The notes beneath the pieces were generated by a model, which ran no database searches, had not been told where the DNA came from, and saw only the letters and a program-made list of their open reading frames with translations. Position numbers and translations under genes: made by a program. A DNA stretch of 64,000 nucleotides, taken from assembly GCF_000711735.1 (NCBI RefSeq), contig NZ_JONL01000005.1, positions 124,001-188,000 on the forward strand, read 5' to 3'. The stretch comes from Maridesulfovibrio frigidus DSM 17176. Lineage in GTDB: Bacteria; Desulfobacterota; Desulfovibrionia; Desulfovibrionales; Desulfovibrionaceae. Positions 33,127 through 43,190 of this stretch are shown here, one piece after another (the first letter of the stretch is position 1; each line of letters begins with the position of its first letter).

Positions 33127-34695
33127 TTAATCTGATATCCCCCAGCCGCCTCCGCCTGGGGTTTCTATGCGTATAATATCGCCCTTTTTGAGAGGCGTGT
33201 GGAATTTTCCGGGCTTTTCGATTACTTTCCCATCTCGAATTAATACGTTGCGGCCAGGTGTTCCTTTGCCTCCGCCTTGTAATCCGTAGGGTGCGTTTAA
33301 TCTGCGTTCCGATAGGACGGTTATTTCGCAGCTTGATAGTAATTCTATTTCTCGCACTAGTCCGTCTCCACCGGGAGAAGATCCTGCTCCACCTGTGTTT
33401 TTGCGAACGCAGTAAGTTTTTACTCGGAACGGATAGCTATATTCTAGAGCTTCAACGGGAGTATTTAATGTGTTGGTCATGTGAGAATGTACTGCATGCT
33501 CGCCTTTGCAACTAGCAGAACCGCCCATGCCTCCCGCTAGCGTTTCGTAGTAGGCAAAGGGCTTGCCTGTGCGTTCATCCATGCCACCAATGGTCATGTT
33601 GTTCATTGTTCCTTGGCTGGCTGCGGGAATTCGCTCAGGAATTGCTTGGGCTAGGGCGCCTAACACTACGTCGACGACTCTTTGGGACGTTTCGACATTT
33701 CCTCCGGCTACCGCGGCGGGGAAATTAGCGTCTAAGATTGAACCTTTGCGGGTGATGATTTCTAGAGGACGCAAAATTCCTGCGTTAGTTGGTACATCGC
33801 CTTCAATTAGAGATCTGAAAACGTAAAGAACTGCAGACAATGTTATTGAGCGCACGGCATTTACACTGCCTGTTACTTGATCACCTGATGCGGTGAAGTC
33901 GAGTTTAGCGGTATCACCCTTAATTACGAGATTCACGGAAATTGGGACATTTACGCAATCCATACCGTCGCCATCCATGTAATCGGTGAACTCGTACACT
34001 CCATCTGGAATGGATTCGATTGTATGGCGCGTTATTTTTTCTGCGTAATCGTTAAGACTTGATGCGTAGAAATCTACTTTTTCGAGACCGTATTTAGAAA
34101 TAAGTTCATTCAGCCTGCGAACGCCTGTGATGTTCGCCATAATTTGTGCGGAGAAGTCGCCTTCACGCTCATCGGGGGTACGTACATTGTTCAGAATAAG
34201 TGCCATTACGCCCGGAACTATTTCGCCATTTTCAACTATTTTTACTGGCGGGATAATTATTCCCTCTTGATAGAGAGTGGTGGAAAGCGGCATTGAACCA
34301 CTGGCCATACCGCCTACATCCGAATGATGCGCACGGTTGGCAACGTAGAAATCAGGCTTGTCGGAGCTGCCACAAAATACTGGCGCAACTAAAGTGATGT
34401 CCGGCAAATGAGTTCCGCCTTTGAACGGATCATTCAGCATTACCATATCACCTTCATTGAAGGTCGCATTATCAATTGCGCTTTTAACTGACAAAGGCAT
34501 AGATCCCAGATGAACTGGAATATGGGCAGCCTGAGCAATCATGTCACCCTTGCTGTCAAAAACAGCGCAAGACAAATCGCGTCTCTCTTTAATATTTGGT
34601 GAAAATGCAGTCCTTGTGAGCGTTACACCCATTTCTTCGGAAATTGCAGCAAACCTGTTCTTGAACACCTCAAGGAGGATTGGATTCACATTCAT
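33127..34695 (-). CDS. hydantoinase/oxoprolinase B subunit (HyuB type)
   Basis: 522-residue HyuB-family protein: N-terminal VFKNRFAAISEEMGVTLTRT, then MLNDPFKGGTHLPDIT and HHSDVGGMASGSMP, with a Gly-rich C-terminus (NTGGAGSSPGGDG; IETPGGGGWG) typical of these ATP-dependent cyclic-amide hydrolases. The subunit pairs with HyuA to open N-methylhydantoin, 5-oxoproline or related rings. GGAGG precedes the ATG. It lies 18 nt downstream of hyuA. Substrate cannot be set from sequence. Confidence 0.9.
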   Translation of the reverse strand: MNVNPILLEVFKNRFAAISEEMGVTLTRTAFSPNIKERRDLSCAVFDSKGDMIAQAAHIPVHLGSMPLSVKSAIDNATFNEGDMVMLNDPFKGGTHLPDITLVAPVFCGSSDKPDFYVANRAHHSDVGGMASGSMPLSTTLYQEGIIIPPVKIVENGEIVPGVMALILNNVRTPDEREGDFSAQIMANITGVRRLNELISKYGLEKVDFYASSLNDYAEKITRHTIESIPDGVYEFTDYMDGDGMDCVNVPISVNLVIKGDTAKLDFTASGDQVTGSVNAVRSITLSAVLYVFRSLIEGDVPTNAGILRPLEIITRKGSILDANFPAAVAGGNVETSQRVVDVVLGALAQAIPERIPAASQGTMNNMTIGGMDERTGKPFAYYETLAGGMGGSASCKGEHAVHSHMTNTLNTPVEALEYSYPFRVKTYCVRKNTGGAGSSPGGDGLVREIELLSSCEITVLSERRLNAPYGLQGGGKGTPGRNVLIRDGKVIEKPGKFHTPLKKGDIIRIETPGGGGWGISD

Positions 34696-34713
34696 TCTAA
34701 TATACCTCCAGAA

Positions 34714-36684
34714 TTATTCGATATCAAAAATTAGGTTGCCGTAGGCGTCAACTGAACCCTTGGCAAAAGGCGGAATGACCAGAGTCGAGCTGTATTCAAT
34801 AATGATAGCAGGCCCATCAACCTTGTTACCGGGCAAGAGTTTATCTCTATCCAGAATGCGTGTTTCCATGGCTATTGAATCAAAAACCGTCTCGGTAGTA
34901 CCGATGAGCGCACCACTTGGCATTTCTTTCGTAAGAGCTGAAGCTTCTGGGAATTCCGGTTTGACGGGCATTCCGCGAGTTCTAAGCCTGATATTTACTA
35001 TTTCAACGGTCTTGGCATCATTTCGGTAACCGTAATTATGCTTATGAAGCTGAGAGAATTCTTCGATCCAGTCGCCGCCGAAAGGAACAATTATTTCGAA
35101 AGACTGTCCTTGATAACGCATATCTAGAAACCGTTCGACTGTGATATCACTCGCCGCAAAGCCCTCTTCTTCGAGAGCGGCACGCCCCTGAGATTCGAGT
35201 GGTGCGAACAAGTTTTCGAGGTCATCACCGGTGGTATTTTGCTGATTTCGCATGACCGTTAGTGAATAATCTTTGATGACATCGGCCATAACCATGCCGA
35301 CTGCAGATAGTATTCCAGGGTTATTTGGAATAAATAGTTTCGGTATTGAGAGCAATTTTGCAAGGAAAGCGCAGTGCATTCCTCCAGCTCCACCAAATGA
35401 AAACATGGTAAATTCGCGCGGGTCAAACCCTCTTTCCACCGAAATAACTCTGATAGCGCGTTCCATATTGGTGTTGGCTATATCAAGAATTCCTTCCGCC
35501 AGTTCGATAGGACTGAGGCCAGCTTTGGTAGCCATTGCTTCCATTGCGGAATTCAGTTTGTCCGTTTTAAGTGACATCTCGCCGCCGAGGAAATGCTCAG
35601 GAATAAGGCGTCCAAGGTATAAATTAGCGTCAGTAACAGTGATTTCACTACCCTTACCATAGCATATAGGCCCGGGATCAGCTCCTGCACTTTCAGGGCC
35701 GACAGTAAGTGACCCGCCAGCATCAATCCTAGCAATGGAGCCACCACCAGCGCCAACAGTGTGAATATCAATCATAGGAACTTTGACAGGATAATCTTCG
35801 ATGGCGGACTCAAGAGTCAGCGGAAGTTCACCGTTAATGAGCGCGACATCAGAAGATGTGCCCCCCATATCAAAGGTAATAAGATTGTCGTAACCAGCCA
35901 TTTTACCGATGGCATGTGCGCCTACTGCGCCCCCTGCTGGACCGGATAAAATTGTGCGGACAGACTCGTTCATTGCAGTTTCAGCAGAAATAGACCCACC
36001 GTTACTTTGCATTATGCGTAAGGAATCTTCGCCAAGGAACTCTTGCAGAAAAGTAAGATAGCGTGTCATTTTTGGTGAGACGTATGCATTAATTACGGTA
36101 GTTGAGGTGCGCTCAAACTCGCGAAACTCAGCTAGAATTTCATGAGAAACGGACACAGGCACGCCAACTTCGGATAGCAAGTCGCGCATTCTGTTTTCAT
36201 GATCTGGATTTAAATATGAGAAAAGAAGACAGAGAGCGACTGATTCAACGTCTGCTTCTTTGATTTTGTTAAGTATATTTTTAACTTTTTCTTCCGAAAA
36301 AGGTTCAATTTCTTTACCAGTCTGGTCAATTCTGCCACTTATTCCGAACCTTAGTTCGGGTGGTACAATGTGCGGTTTCTTGCAGAACGAAAGATTGTAA
36401 AGCTGCGAACGGTTCTGCCGTCCTATCTGGACAACATCTTCGAAACCTTCATTAGTAATGAGTGCAGTCTTAACACCTTTACGCTCAAGTATCGCGTTGG
36501 TAGCAACCGTTGACCCATGTACAACCTGCACTCTACGCCCATCTGCAATATGCTTAAGCCCGTTAATGACAGCTTCTGATGGATCATGAGGCGTTGAAAG
36601 TCTTTTATGCACTCCCCATGTTTCACCATCTTTATAAATAAAATCTGTAAAAGTTCCGCCGGTATCCACTCCAACTATAAGCAC
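34714..36684 (-). CDS. hydantoinase/oxoprolinase A subunit (HyuA type, ATPase)
   Basis: 656-residue ASKHA-type ATPase. The phosphate-1 loop is GVDTGGTFTDFIYKDG at residues 4-19, the second Gly-rich motif SGPAGGAVGAHAIG is followed by FDMGGTSSDVALI, and TVGAGGGSIARIDAGG comes after. It would activate the ring amide with ATP for cleavage by HyuB. Start is GTG 36682-36684 with GGAGG upstream. It is divergent from a TRAP transporter that may import its substrate. Confidence 0.9.
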   Translation of the reverse strand: MLIVGVDTGGTFTDFIYKDGETWGVHKRLSTPHDPSEAVINGLKHIADGRRVQVVHGSTVATNAILERKGVKTALITNEGFEDVVQIGRQNRSQLYNLSFCKKPHIVPPELRFGISGRIDQTGKEIEPFSEEKVKNILNKIKEADVESVALCLLFSYLNPDHENRMRDLLSEVGVPVSVSHEILAEFREFERTSTTVINAYVSPKMTRYLTFLQEFLGEDSLRIMQSNGGSISAETAMNESVRTILSGPAGGAVGAHAIGKMAGYDNLITFDMGGTSSDVALINGELPLTLESAIEDYPVKVPMIDIHTVGAGGGSIARIDAGGSLTVGPESAGADPGPICYGKGSEITVTDANLYLGRLIPEHFLGGEMSLKTDKLNSAMEAMATKAGLSPIELAEGILDIANTNMERAIRVISVERGFDPREFTMFSFGGAGGMHCAFLAKLLSIPKLFIPNNPGILSAVGMVMADVIKDYSLTVMRNQQNTTGDDLENLFAPLESQGRAALEEEGFAASDITVERFLDMRYQGQSFEIIVPFGGDWIEEFSQLHKHNYGYRNDAKTVEIVNIRLRTRGMPVKPEFPEASALTKEMPSGALIGTTETVFDSIAMETRILDRDKLLPGNKVDGPAIIIEYSSTLVIPPFAKGSVDAYGNLIFDIE

Positions 36685-36992
36685 GGGACCTCCTCCGATA
36701 TATGTAAAATAAAATTCATCAGCAAAACGCCTGTATTAATTATTCAAATAACATCTTTATTACGAATGGAACTTTAACCAAATACACCTTGAATTAATAG
36801 GTTTTATTTTAGCACAAATACATGTATAAAATTTTCATAACTATTAATTTTAGAGATTATTAATTCAATTATTCATCTAAATTATCGGTTTTAAGCGGTT
36901 TTAAAATCTCAATTCCATCAACATATTTTGGTTTTTTGGCAAATATTTTTTACAAGTTAACCACACAACAACTCAATCTGAAGGGAAATACT
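36685..36992. promoter_or_regulatory. divergent promoter region hyuA / dctP
   Basis: 308 bp, very AT-rich, between divergent hyuAB and TRAP operons. It contains TTTTAAGCGGTTTTAAAA (36889-36906), an imperfect palindrome that is a possible operator. No exact promoter boxes assigned. Confidence 0.4.
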
Positions 36993-37967
36993 ATGTTCAA
37001 AAGAATCATCGCAATTTTACTGACGGTCTTAGTTTTTGCAGTATCTGCTCAAGCTTCAGACATCAAAATGGACTGCAACGCAATCTATGGAGCCTCAAAT
37101 TTTCATTCTCAAGGTGCACAGCTTTTCGCCGACAAAGTCAAAGAATATTCAGAAGGATCCGTGCTCATTTCTGTTCATCCCGGTGGATCTCTCGGATTCA
37201 AAGGTCCTGAACTTCTTAAGACAGTAAAAGACGGAACCCTCCCAATGTCCGACATTCTCATGGGAGTTGTTTCCGGTTCCGATCAGGTATTTGGCGTAAG
37301 CTCAATGCCTCTGCTCGCAAAAAACTATGCTGAAGCAAAAAAACTATATGATGCATCCCGCCCTTACTACGATAAAGCATGTAAAAAATGGAAACAGAAG
37401 CTTCTTTACGCAGCCCCTTGGCCTCCAAGCGGACTCTTCACAAAGAAAGAGCTCAAAACTCCTGCAGATTTCAAAGGCATCAAAGTCCGCACATACGACA
37501 AAAACGGAGCTGAGCTTCTTAAAATGACAGGCGCAAGCCCACTTTCACTACCTTGGGGCGAGCTATACTCCGCACTACAGACTGGACTTGTTGATTCAGT
37601 TCTTACTTCCGCAGTATCAGGAAAAGACGGTAAATTCTGGGAAAACGTTAAGTACTTCTCTAAAATCAATTACGCTTTCCCGCTTAACATGATGGTAATC
37701 AACATTGATTACTGGAATGCTTTGAATCCAGCGCAGCAGGAAGCAATGACGAAAGCGGCTAAAGAAATGGAAGAATACCAGTGGGCGCAGTCCAGCAAAA
37801 GTAATGACGAATCCCTCAAAATCCTTGCAGAGAAGGGGATCACAATTTCTGAACCGACTAAAGAAGTTGCTGACATGATTGCTAAAGATGCAGACACAAT
37901 GCTTGCTGACACTCTTAAATCAGCTAAAAAAGGCTTTAAAGCTTCCATTGAAGCTTACAGAAAGTAA
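36993..37967 (+). CDS. TRAP transporter solute-binding protein (DctP family)
   Basis: Periplasmic receptor for a carboxylate-type solute. The 324-residue protein has a Sec signal peptide (MFKRIIAILLTVLVFAVSAQA) and DctP-family elements: GASNFHSQGAQLFADKVKEY near the mature N-terminus, and KVRTYDKNGAELLKMTGASP with PWGELYSALQTGLVDSV, which includes the Arg that clamps the ligand's carboxylate. Start ATG 36993 has GAAGGGA upstream; a 19-residue longer frame is not a signal peptide. First gene of the dctPQM unit. Confidence 0.92.
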   Translation: MFKRIIAILLTVLVFAVSAQASDIKMDCNAIYGASNFHSQGAQLFADKVKEYSEGSVLISVHPGGSLGFKGPELLKTVKDGTLPMSDILMGVVSGSDQVFGVSSMPLLAKNYAEAKKLYDASRPYYDKACKKWKQKLLYAAPWPPSGLFTKKELKTPADFKGIKVRTYDKNGAELLKMTGASPLSLPWGELYSALQTGLVDSVLTSAVSGKDGKFWENVKYFSKINYAFPLNMMVINIDYWNALNPAQQEAMTKAAKEMEEYQWAQSSKSNDESLKILAEKGITISEPTKEVADMIAKDADTMLADTLKSAKKGFKASIEAYRK

Positions 37968-37969
37968 TT

Positions 37970-38458
37970 ATGTTGCGCCAAGTTATCAGAATAATTGAAG
38001 GCCTCTCCGTAGGAGGGGCCTTTCTTTCGGCTCTCGGCATGATATTTATTGTCGGGCTTGTTGTTGTTGAGATTTTTCTACGAGCAGTACTCAATACATC
38101 AACACTGGTCTCCAGTGAATATGGCGGATACACTCTCGTTCTTATTATTTTTCTTGGCCTTGGGTACACTATGAAAGAAGACGGACTTATCCGTATTAAT
38201 CTGGTGACAATCCATTTTTCAGATGCAGGCAAGCGCGTTGCTGATATCATTTCCGGAATACTCGCCTCAGTGATTACTTCCTTCGGCCTTTTTTACGCAA
38301 CACAAATGGTCTACGAAACTTGGGAACTGGAAATGACCGCGGACACCATCGCGGAAACTCCTTTGTGGATTCCGCAACTATCTATCCCTATAGGGTTGTT
38401 CTTGCTTCTCTTACAAATGTTCGCGTTTATTGCCAGGAGAGCCACAAATGATAAGTGA
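37970..38458 (+). CDS. TRAP transporter small membrane subunit (DctQ family)
   Basis: 162 residues with four membrane segments (about 15-37, 50-70, 88-110, 128-150) and the motif SSEYGGYTLVLIIFLGLGYT of DctQ proteins. It begins 2 nt after the dctP stop and its end overlaps dctM by 11 nt, so the three are co-translated. Confidence 0.88.
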   Translation: MLRQVIRIIEGLSVGGAFLSALGMIFIVGLVVVEIFLRAVLNTSTLVSSEYGGYTLVLIIFLGLGYTMKEDGLIRINLVTIHFSDAGKRVADIISGILASVITSFGLFYATQMVYETWELEMTADTIAETPLWIPQLSIPIGLFLLLLQMFAFIARRATNDK

Positions 38459-39785
38459 TCCTTTAATTCTTGCCCTTGTACTCGTAGGGGCGATGGCGCT
38501 CTTTTTGCTCTCCGGTCTGTGGATTGGTTTTTCACTCTATGCTGCTGCTTTCTGCGGAATGCTCGCCTGCGAAATGAATCTCCCGCCGACAATATCCATC
38601 TGGGATAAAATAGGCGATTTAATGGCAAATTCTGCATGGAACACCCTTAACTCGTGGCCATTATCCGCACTGCCACTGTTTATTCTGATGGGTGAAATTC
38701 TCTACCGAACATCCATCTCGACAAGACTATTAAACGGCCTTGTACCGTGGCTTTCAAACGTCCCGGGCAAGCTCTATCATATTAATGTTGTAGCCTGCTC
38801 ACTCTTTGCAGCTGTATCTGGCTCAAGCGCGGCAACCACGGCGACAGTAGGAAAGATCACTTACAATGAACTATCAAGCCGAGGGTACCACAAAAGCTTA
38901 GCCATTGGCTCTCTAGCAGGTTCCGGCACACTTGGTTTCTTGATCCCGCCAAGCTTAATAATGATTATCTACGGAATTTTGTCTGACACATCCATTGGAC
39001 AGCTCTTCATAGCGGGAGTCATTCCCGGATTAATGCTTGCGACTAGCTACTCCGTGTACATAATGATTCGCTGTATGATTACTCCTGAACTGGTTCCACA
39101 GGAAAAAGAAACGTTCACCGCAGCTCAGCGCATTGCATCACTGAAAGATCTCTTTCCGGTACTTCTGCTCATCACACTTGTACTAGGCGGAATTTACGCT
39201 GGCCTTACAACTCCCACAGAAGCAGCAGTAATCGGAGTCCTCGGAGCACTGGCGATTGCCATGTGGTTTAAAAACCTCACGATTGCAAACTTTAAAGAAG
39301 CGTTACTATCCGCCGTAAAAACAAGCGGAATGATCTGCTTTATTATCGCGGGCGCAGCATTTCTTTCACAAGTTGTCGGCTTTCTGGGAATCGCCACCGC
39401 CCTCAGCAAATTCATAGCAACGTTGGGCCTATCCCCTTACATGCTAATATTTGTACTAGGCCTCATGTATGTAATGCTTGGAATGATTTTGGACGGAATA
39501 TCCATAGTGGTAATGACGCTGCCAATAGTTTTACCCATCGTTATAGCTGGTGGATTTGACCCACTATGGTTCGGTATTTTCGTAGTATTTATGGTTGAAC
39601 TCTCGCAAGTTACGCCGCCCGTAGGATTCTCGATCTTCGTAATTCAATACATTACCAACGACGATGTGAAAGACATCCTGAAAGCAACATTCCCTTTCTT
39701 CTTAATCATGGTGTTTATGGTCATCATAGTCACAGTGTTCCCGGAAATAGTTTTCTATCTTCCAGAAAAAATGATTAATATGTAA
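38448..39785 (+). CDS. TRAP transporter large permease (DctM family)
   Basis: 445-residue permease with about 12 hydrophobic segments. It shows AAVSGSSAATTATVGKI, FLIPPSLIMIIYG and VTPPVGFSIFVIQ, hallmark DctM sequences around the Na+/substrate sites. Start ATG 38448 (MISDPLIL) has AGGAG upstream. Imports the DctP ligand with the sodium gradient. The divergent hyuAB suggests a cyclic amide or its acid product as solute. Confidence 0.92.
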   Translation: MISDPLILALVLVGAMALFLLSGLWIGFSLYAAAFCGMLACEMNLPPTISIWDKIGDLMANSAWNTLNSWPLSALPLFILMGEILYRTSISTRLLNGLVPWLSNVPGKLYHINVVACSLFAAVSGSSAATTATVGKITYNELSSRGYHKSLAIGSLAGSGTLGFLIPPSLIMIIYGILSDTSIGQLFIAGVIPGLMLATSYSVYIMIRCMITPELVPQEKETFTAAQRIASLKDLFPVLLLITLVLGGIYAGLTTPTEAAVIGVLGALAIAMWFKNLTIANFKEALLSAVKTSGMICFIIAGAAFLSQVVGFLGIATALSKFIATLGLSPYMLIFVLGLMYVMLGMILDGISIVVMTLPIVLPIVIAGGFDPLWFGIFVVFMVELSQVTPPVGFSIFVIQYITNDDVKDILKATFPFFLIMVFMVIIVTVFPEIVFYLPEKMINM

Positions 39786-39810
39786 CTTCCAAAGATAATA
39801 TATACGCTAT

Positions 39811-39853
39811 AAAAAAAGGTTCCCAGACTATCAGTCAGGGAACCTTTTTTTAT
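39811..39853 (+). terminator. terminator after the first TRAP operon
   Basis: AAAAAAAGGTTCCC / GGGAACCTTTTTTT with a 12-nt loop. The A/T symmetry lets it also serve the minus-strand isomerase gene. Confidence 0.9.
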
Positions 39854-39923
39854 TTCAGCTATTTTTCGTAGCAAAATGTTGACGCTTATACTTTCACTTA
39901 AAACCCAACTGAACCATGAAAGT

Positions 39924-40733
39924 CTAGAAAAGAGACGGCGCAATATTCTTATTAAAAAATTCAATACTCACGTCAAAATCATCACGATTATGCGGCTCCA
40001 AAGTGATAGTCGGTAATGGATCAAGTTCTTTCACCCTTGAGACTATATGATCCCAATCCATAGTCCCCTGCCCAAGAGCCAAGTGATCATCCTTCCCACC
40101 TTTATTATCATGAAGGTGAAGATGTCTAATGTAAGGAGCAAATGAATCGAACCAAAAATCAAAATCACCCTTTTCAGATCCTTTAGAAAAGGAATGCCAA
40201 TGGCCCAAATCAAAACATACACCGATATTATCCCGATCAAGGTCATCAATAACCTGAACAATAGGACCCGGATCATATTCATATGTATTTTCAAGGCAAA
40301 GCATCGGGTGATCAGGCCATGAATCACTAAGTCTGGCTATCCCTTCTAGACAATTCTGATAAGCCCCTTCAAAGAGAGGCGCTTCAAGCCATGAAGCAAA
40401 AGAAGGATGCATAACCATGCGCTGGGGAGAAAAGATCTTTGCGAGTTCGAAAGCACCGCACAGAGTATCAATGGATGCGTCTCTAATGGCAGGATTAAGA
40501 CTCGCTGGTTTTAAGTCCAGAAATGGGAGGTGAGCAGTACACTTCAATCCTGCATCACCAAGCCTGTCTCTGATTGATAATAGCCAATCCTTGCTCATGC
40601 ACTCATTGCCAAGGCAGTCTAAGCCGAGTTCTGGCTGGATTGAATTTTCGATAAAAAAATCAAGATATTCTGGCGTGGTATAAATATATCTAAGAGGAAG
40701 ATTCACGTAGCAGTTTTCGAATCCGGCTTTCAT
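39924..40733 (-). CDS. sugar-phosphate isomerase/epimerase-like TIM-barrel protein
   Basis: 269-residue AP-endonuclease-2-like TIM barrel. Metal-ligand motifs are visible: HPSF, LCLENTYEYD, VCFDLGHWHSF (Glu, Asp and His ligands), LHLHDN and ITLEPHN. This metal site occurs in xylose-isomerase-like enzymes and endonuclease IV, and the substrate cannot be told. Start ATG at 40731-40733 (MKAGFENC) is preferred because GGGG lies 6 nt upstream; a GTG four codons earlier overlaps it. Stands alone. Confidence 0.78.
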   Translation of the reverse strand: MKAGFENCYVNLPLRYIYTTPEYLDFFIENSIQPELGLDCLGNECMSKDWLLSIRDRLGDAGLKCTAHLPFLDLKPASLNPAIRDASIDTLCGAFELAKIFSPQRMVMHPSFASWLEAPLFEGAYQNCLEGIARLSDSWPDHPMLCLENTYEYDPGPIVQVIDDLDRDNIGVCFDLGHWHSFSKGSEKGDFDFWFDSFAPYIRHLHLHDNKGGKDDHLALGQGTMDWDHIVSRVKELDPLPTITLEPHNRDDFDVSIEFFNKNIAPSLF

Positions 40734-40777
40734 CTCATTCCCCACATTAAACAGTTTTACGCGATAATTTGAGATAT

Positions 40778-42520
40778 TTAATTCAGCGAAGTATGAAGAA
40801 CTTCCGAACCTCTGAACACCATTTCACCAACAGACTCAAATGTAGTCGAATGCCGAAGAGTAAGTGTTACATCCTTACCAGCTTCAACATTAAATGATTC
40901 ACCCCATGCAACAGGGATTCTATCGAGGAATGGCTGAATTTTATCAAGCTTACCGTTGCTCCAAGCCTCAGTAAGAACATATCTATCAGCCGGAATTTCG
41001 TTAACCTTATTACGTTCCCACTTAATTAATAAATCTGAACCATGCGCTCTACCAAGTTCAAGAGCCTTAATTACGCGAGGACGAATTGAAATATAAAATT
41101 CTGTTCCACGCTTGCCGGGAGTTTCTCTTGCTATTCTATAGCGAAAACTACCGTCATTTGTGATCAATCTATACTTTTCCATAAAATTTCCGGGATCTGC
41201 AATAATTTCATGCCCAATATCCTGCCCGCTATTCACCATAACAGAAGCGACAAAACCCTTTAAGTTCAGGATTTCATTTCTGTTACTACCAAGCACGCCT
41301 TCAATTATGAACTGGTCCCCCTCCACAGCATTTAAAACGCCAGAAGCGGAAACAAAATGTGGGTCTCCATTTAACCAACACAAAAACACAGGCCCATGCG
41401 GCTCAGGAGAATTATCATTCTGACCAGTCCAGCGCACCTTGGCAGTGGTCATTTTGCTACCATCAAGGCTAACTTCAAGAGCTGGAAATGATGATAGTGC
41501 CATGCGTGGAGCTGTAAGTAAATTAAGGTTCGGACGATCGCTTGCAAAAACAGCTACAGCAGGGTCCAGACCGGAATGAGTCATTGCCTTGCCTGTACCC
41601 GAAGTTGAAACGGGGCCACCGCGAACAAGGTTCACACTCTTCCCTATAAGCGGGCTTCCATTAACTTTTATTTCCAAACCAGCAGGCCTACCTGCTTTAG
41701 GAAATGAAAATTCGGGTACACTAAGTTCCAGACCAAACTCTTCAAGTAAATAAACGGTCGCCTTCAACTGCTCACGAACTTTCCACTCTAGATTTCTTAT
41801 ATTCTTACTTACCTCAACGGCCATTGCGGGAATTCCCCGCTCAACTAGAGCATAGCAAGTTAAAGACTTAAGCATTTCAGGATACTGAGTGGCTGTGGCA
41901 AATGTGTCTGTATTAAAAAGAGTAAACCGGAAAGCTTTATTTGGAATATCTGCATTCAAACGAGAAATAGCACGCTGACACATTTCCGCCAATTGAATAT
42001 TCTTATATACCCCGGCATCAATGATCATTGATTGGCCATAACGTTTGGGATTTCGCAATTTATTTACATAAGTGGGACTATAAAAGCCACTTCCTTCGTG
42101 AAGATGGATGAAACCATCAGCGTCATTAAGTAAAAATCGAATAGCCTTGGCAAGCCTATCTTCGTAGAAATTATTGTATTCTTTGTCGAATCTTCTATTA
42201 AGATCAACATTGATCTGGCGGGCACGCCGAAGGATGGATGGTTCGTTCGCACGAGGAATAATAATCAAATTACCTTTGCGCACTTTACTGCGAGTAAGCA
42301 ACTGACCTGTGAAAAACCCTGAAAGTTCATCGCCCTGAATACCGCCCTGAACCATTATCGTAGGCCCAGGTTCATCACCAAAAACCCAAGTAACACGCAA
42401 TGGATACTGAGTTCCTTCAAAAAAAGTAAAGCTCCGCATATGCTGAGCATGTGCGGAAGGTACTGCTAAAATAAGCGTAAAAATGCTAATTAAAAATACG
42501 CGACAGAGGGTATACTTCAC
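40778..42520 (-). CDS. M99/M14-type zinc carboxypeptidase, Csd4/Pgp1-like
   Basis: 580-residue exported enzyme with a Sec signal peptide (cleavage near AHA-QH, residue 25). The zinc-site pattern is QGGIQGDELSG (Q62, E65) with H139 or H141 in IHLHEGSG, the substrate Arg motif DLNRRF (106-111) and a probable catalytic Glu in MAVEVSK (E236). Gln in place of the usual first His ligand is the mark of Csd4/Pgp1, the D,L-carboxypeptidase that trims peptidoglycan tripeptides to set helical cell shape. The C-terminal half would be its extra beta domains. GTG start, overlapping the upstream gene by 35 nt, so coupled. The family call is by motif only. Confidence 0.72.
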   Translation of the reverse strand: MKYTLCRVFLISIFTLILAVPSAHAQHMRSFTFFEGTQYPLRVTWVFGDEPGPTIMVQGGIQGDELSGFFTGQLLTRSKVRKGNLIIIPRANEPSILRRARQINVDLNRRFDKEYNNFYEDRLAKAIRFLLNDADGFIHLHEGSGFYSPTYVNKLRNPKRYGQSMIIDAGVYKNIQLAEMCQRAISRLNADIPNKAFRFTLFNTDTFATATQYPEMLKSLTCYALVERGIPAMAVEVSKNIRNLEWKVREQLKATVYLLEEFGLELSVPEFSFPKAGRPAGLEIKVNGSPLIGKSVNLVRGGPVSTSGTGKAMTHSGLDPAVAVFASDRPNLNLLTAPRMALSSFPALEVSLDGSKMTTAKVRWTGQNDNSPEPHGPVFLCWLNGDPHFVSASGVLNAVEGDQFIIEGVLGSNRNEILNLKGFVASVMVNSGQDIGHEIIADPGNFMEKYRLITNDGSFRYRIARETPGKRGTEFYISIRPRVIKALELGRAHGSDLLIKWERNKVNEIPADRYVLTEAWSNGKLDKIQPFLDRIPVAWGESFNVEAGKDVTLTLRHSTTFESVGEMVFRGSEVLHTSLN

Positions 42521-43190
42521 TGAATATTAGCTCATTATTATTTGTGTTTATCATCAGGCGGAGACCATACATATCTTTTAGTGCCATCCCGGACGGCAAA
42601 GCGAATCTTGTTCTGACAACTTTGAATCTCTGAATGTGAAAAGCCATGTCGTTGCGATTTATTTTAAGAAGTGAACCATACCCATCGTTGGCAATAAGTT
42701 CAACTCCAGCAACACCACTAAGTGAAGAAGAAGTTTGCAGATTATTCAGATCAAAGCTCAAAGCAAGACTTCCACCTGAATAACGAAGTTTTACATTCTC
42801 AACACCGGCGCGCATAAGATTTTTATAAAATAATAACTTCTTTAAATCAGTCCCGGAAGAGATCTCAAGTTTCTTTTCCTCCACAGGAACCGAAGCTAAA
42901 AGAGATTGGACATCATTCGGATCATAGGAATCTAAAATTTTATTAACATTTTCAAGTCGCTCAAGCTGAATAGAAGCGTCATTCAGATTCTTCTGCAATG
43001 CAAGCTTATCTTGTCTGAGTTCAGTATTTTGGTTCCAGAAATTATATCCAGACCAAGCTCCAACTCCAGCACAGGCTGCAAGCAGGAGAATAAACCAAAA
43101 AAAGACACTAAGCCAAAAAGGGCTCAACCTGTACCTTTTAACAGTATCATCATCGCGCATGAAAAGAACATTATACTTGGTATTACCCAT
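42486..43190 (-). CDS. membrane-anchored coiled-coil protein of the cell-shape-like operon
   Basis: 234 residues: a cytoplasmic N-terminus with YNVLFMRDDDTVKRYRLSP, one membrane segment (about residues 26-46), a short coiled coil (LRQDKLALQKNLNDASIQLE) and a C-terminal domain rich in strands. It resembles the N-terminal anchor part of M23-type periplasmic proteins but has no peptidase domain. ATG 43188-43190 shares one base with the stop of the upstream YkuD gene (TAATG), and its 3' end overlaps the M99 gene. It could scaffold the two peptidoglycan enzymes. No family name. Confidence 0.7.
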   Translation of the reverse strand: MGNTKYNVLFMRDDDTVKRYRLSPFWLSVFFWFILLLAACAGVGAWSGYNFWNQNTELRQDKLALQKNLNDASIQLERLENVNKILDSYDPNDVQSLLASVPVEEKKLEISSGTDLKKLLFYKNLMRAGVENVKLRYSGGSLALSFDLNNLQTSSSLSGVAGVELIANDGYGSLLKINRNDMAFHIQRFKVVRTRFALPSGMALKDMYGLRLMINTNNNELIFSEVYPLSRIFN

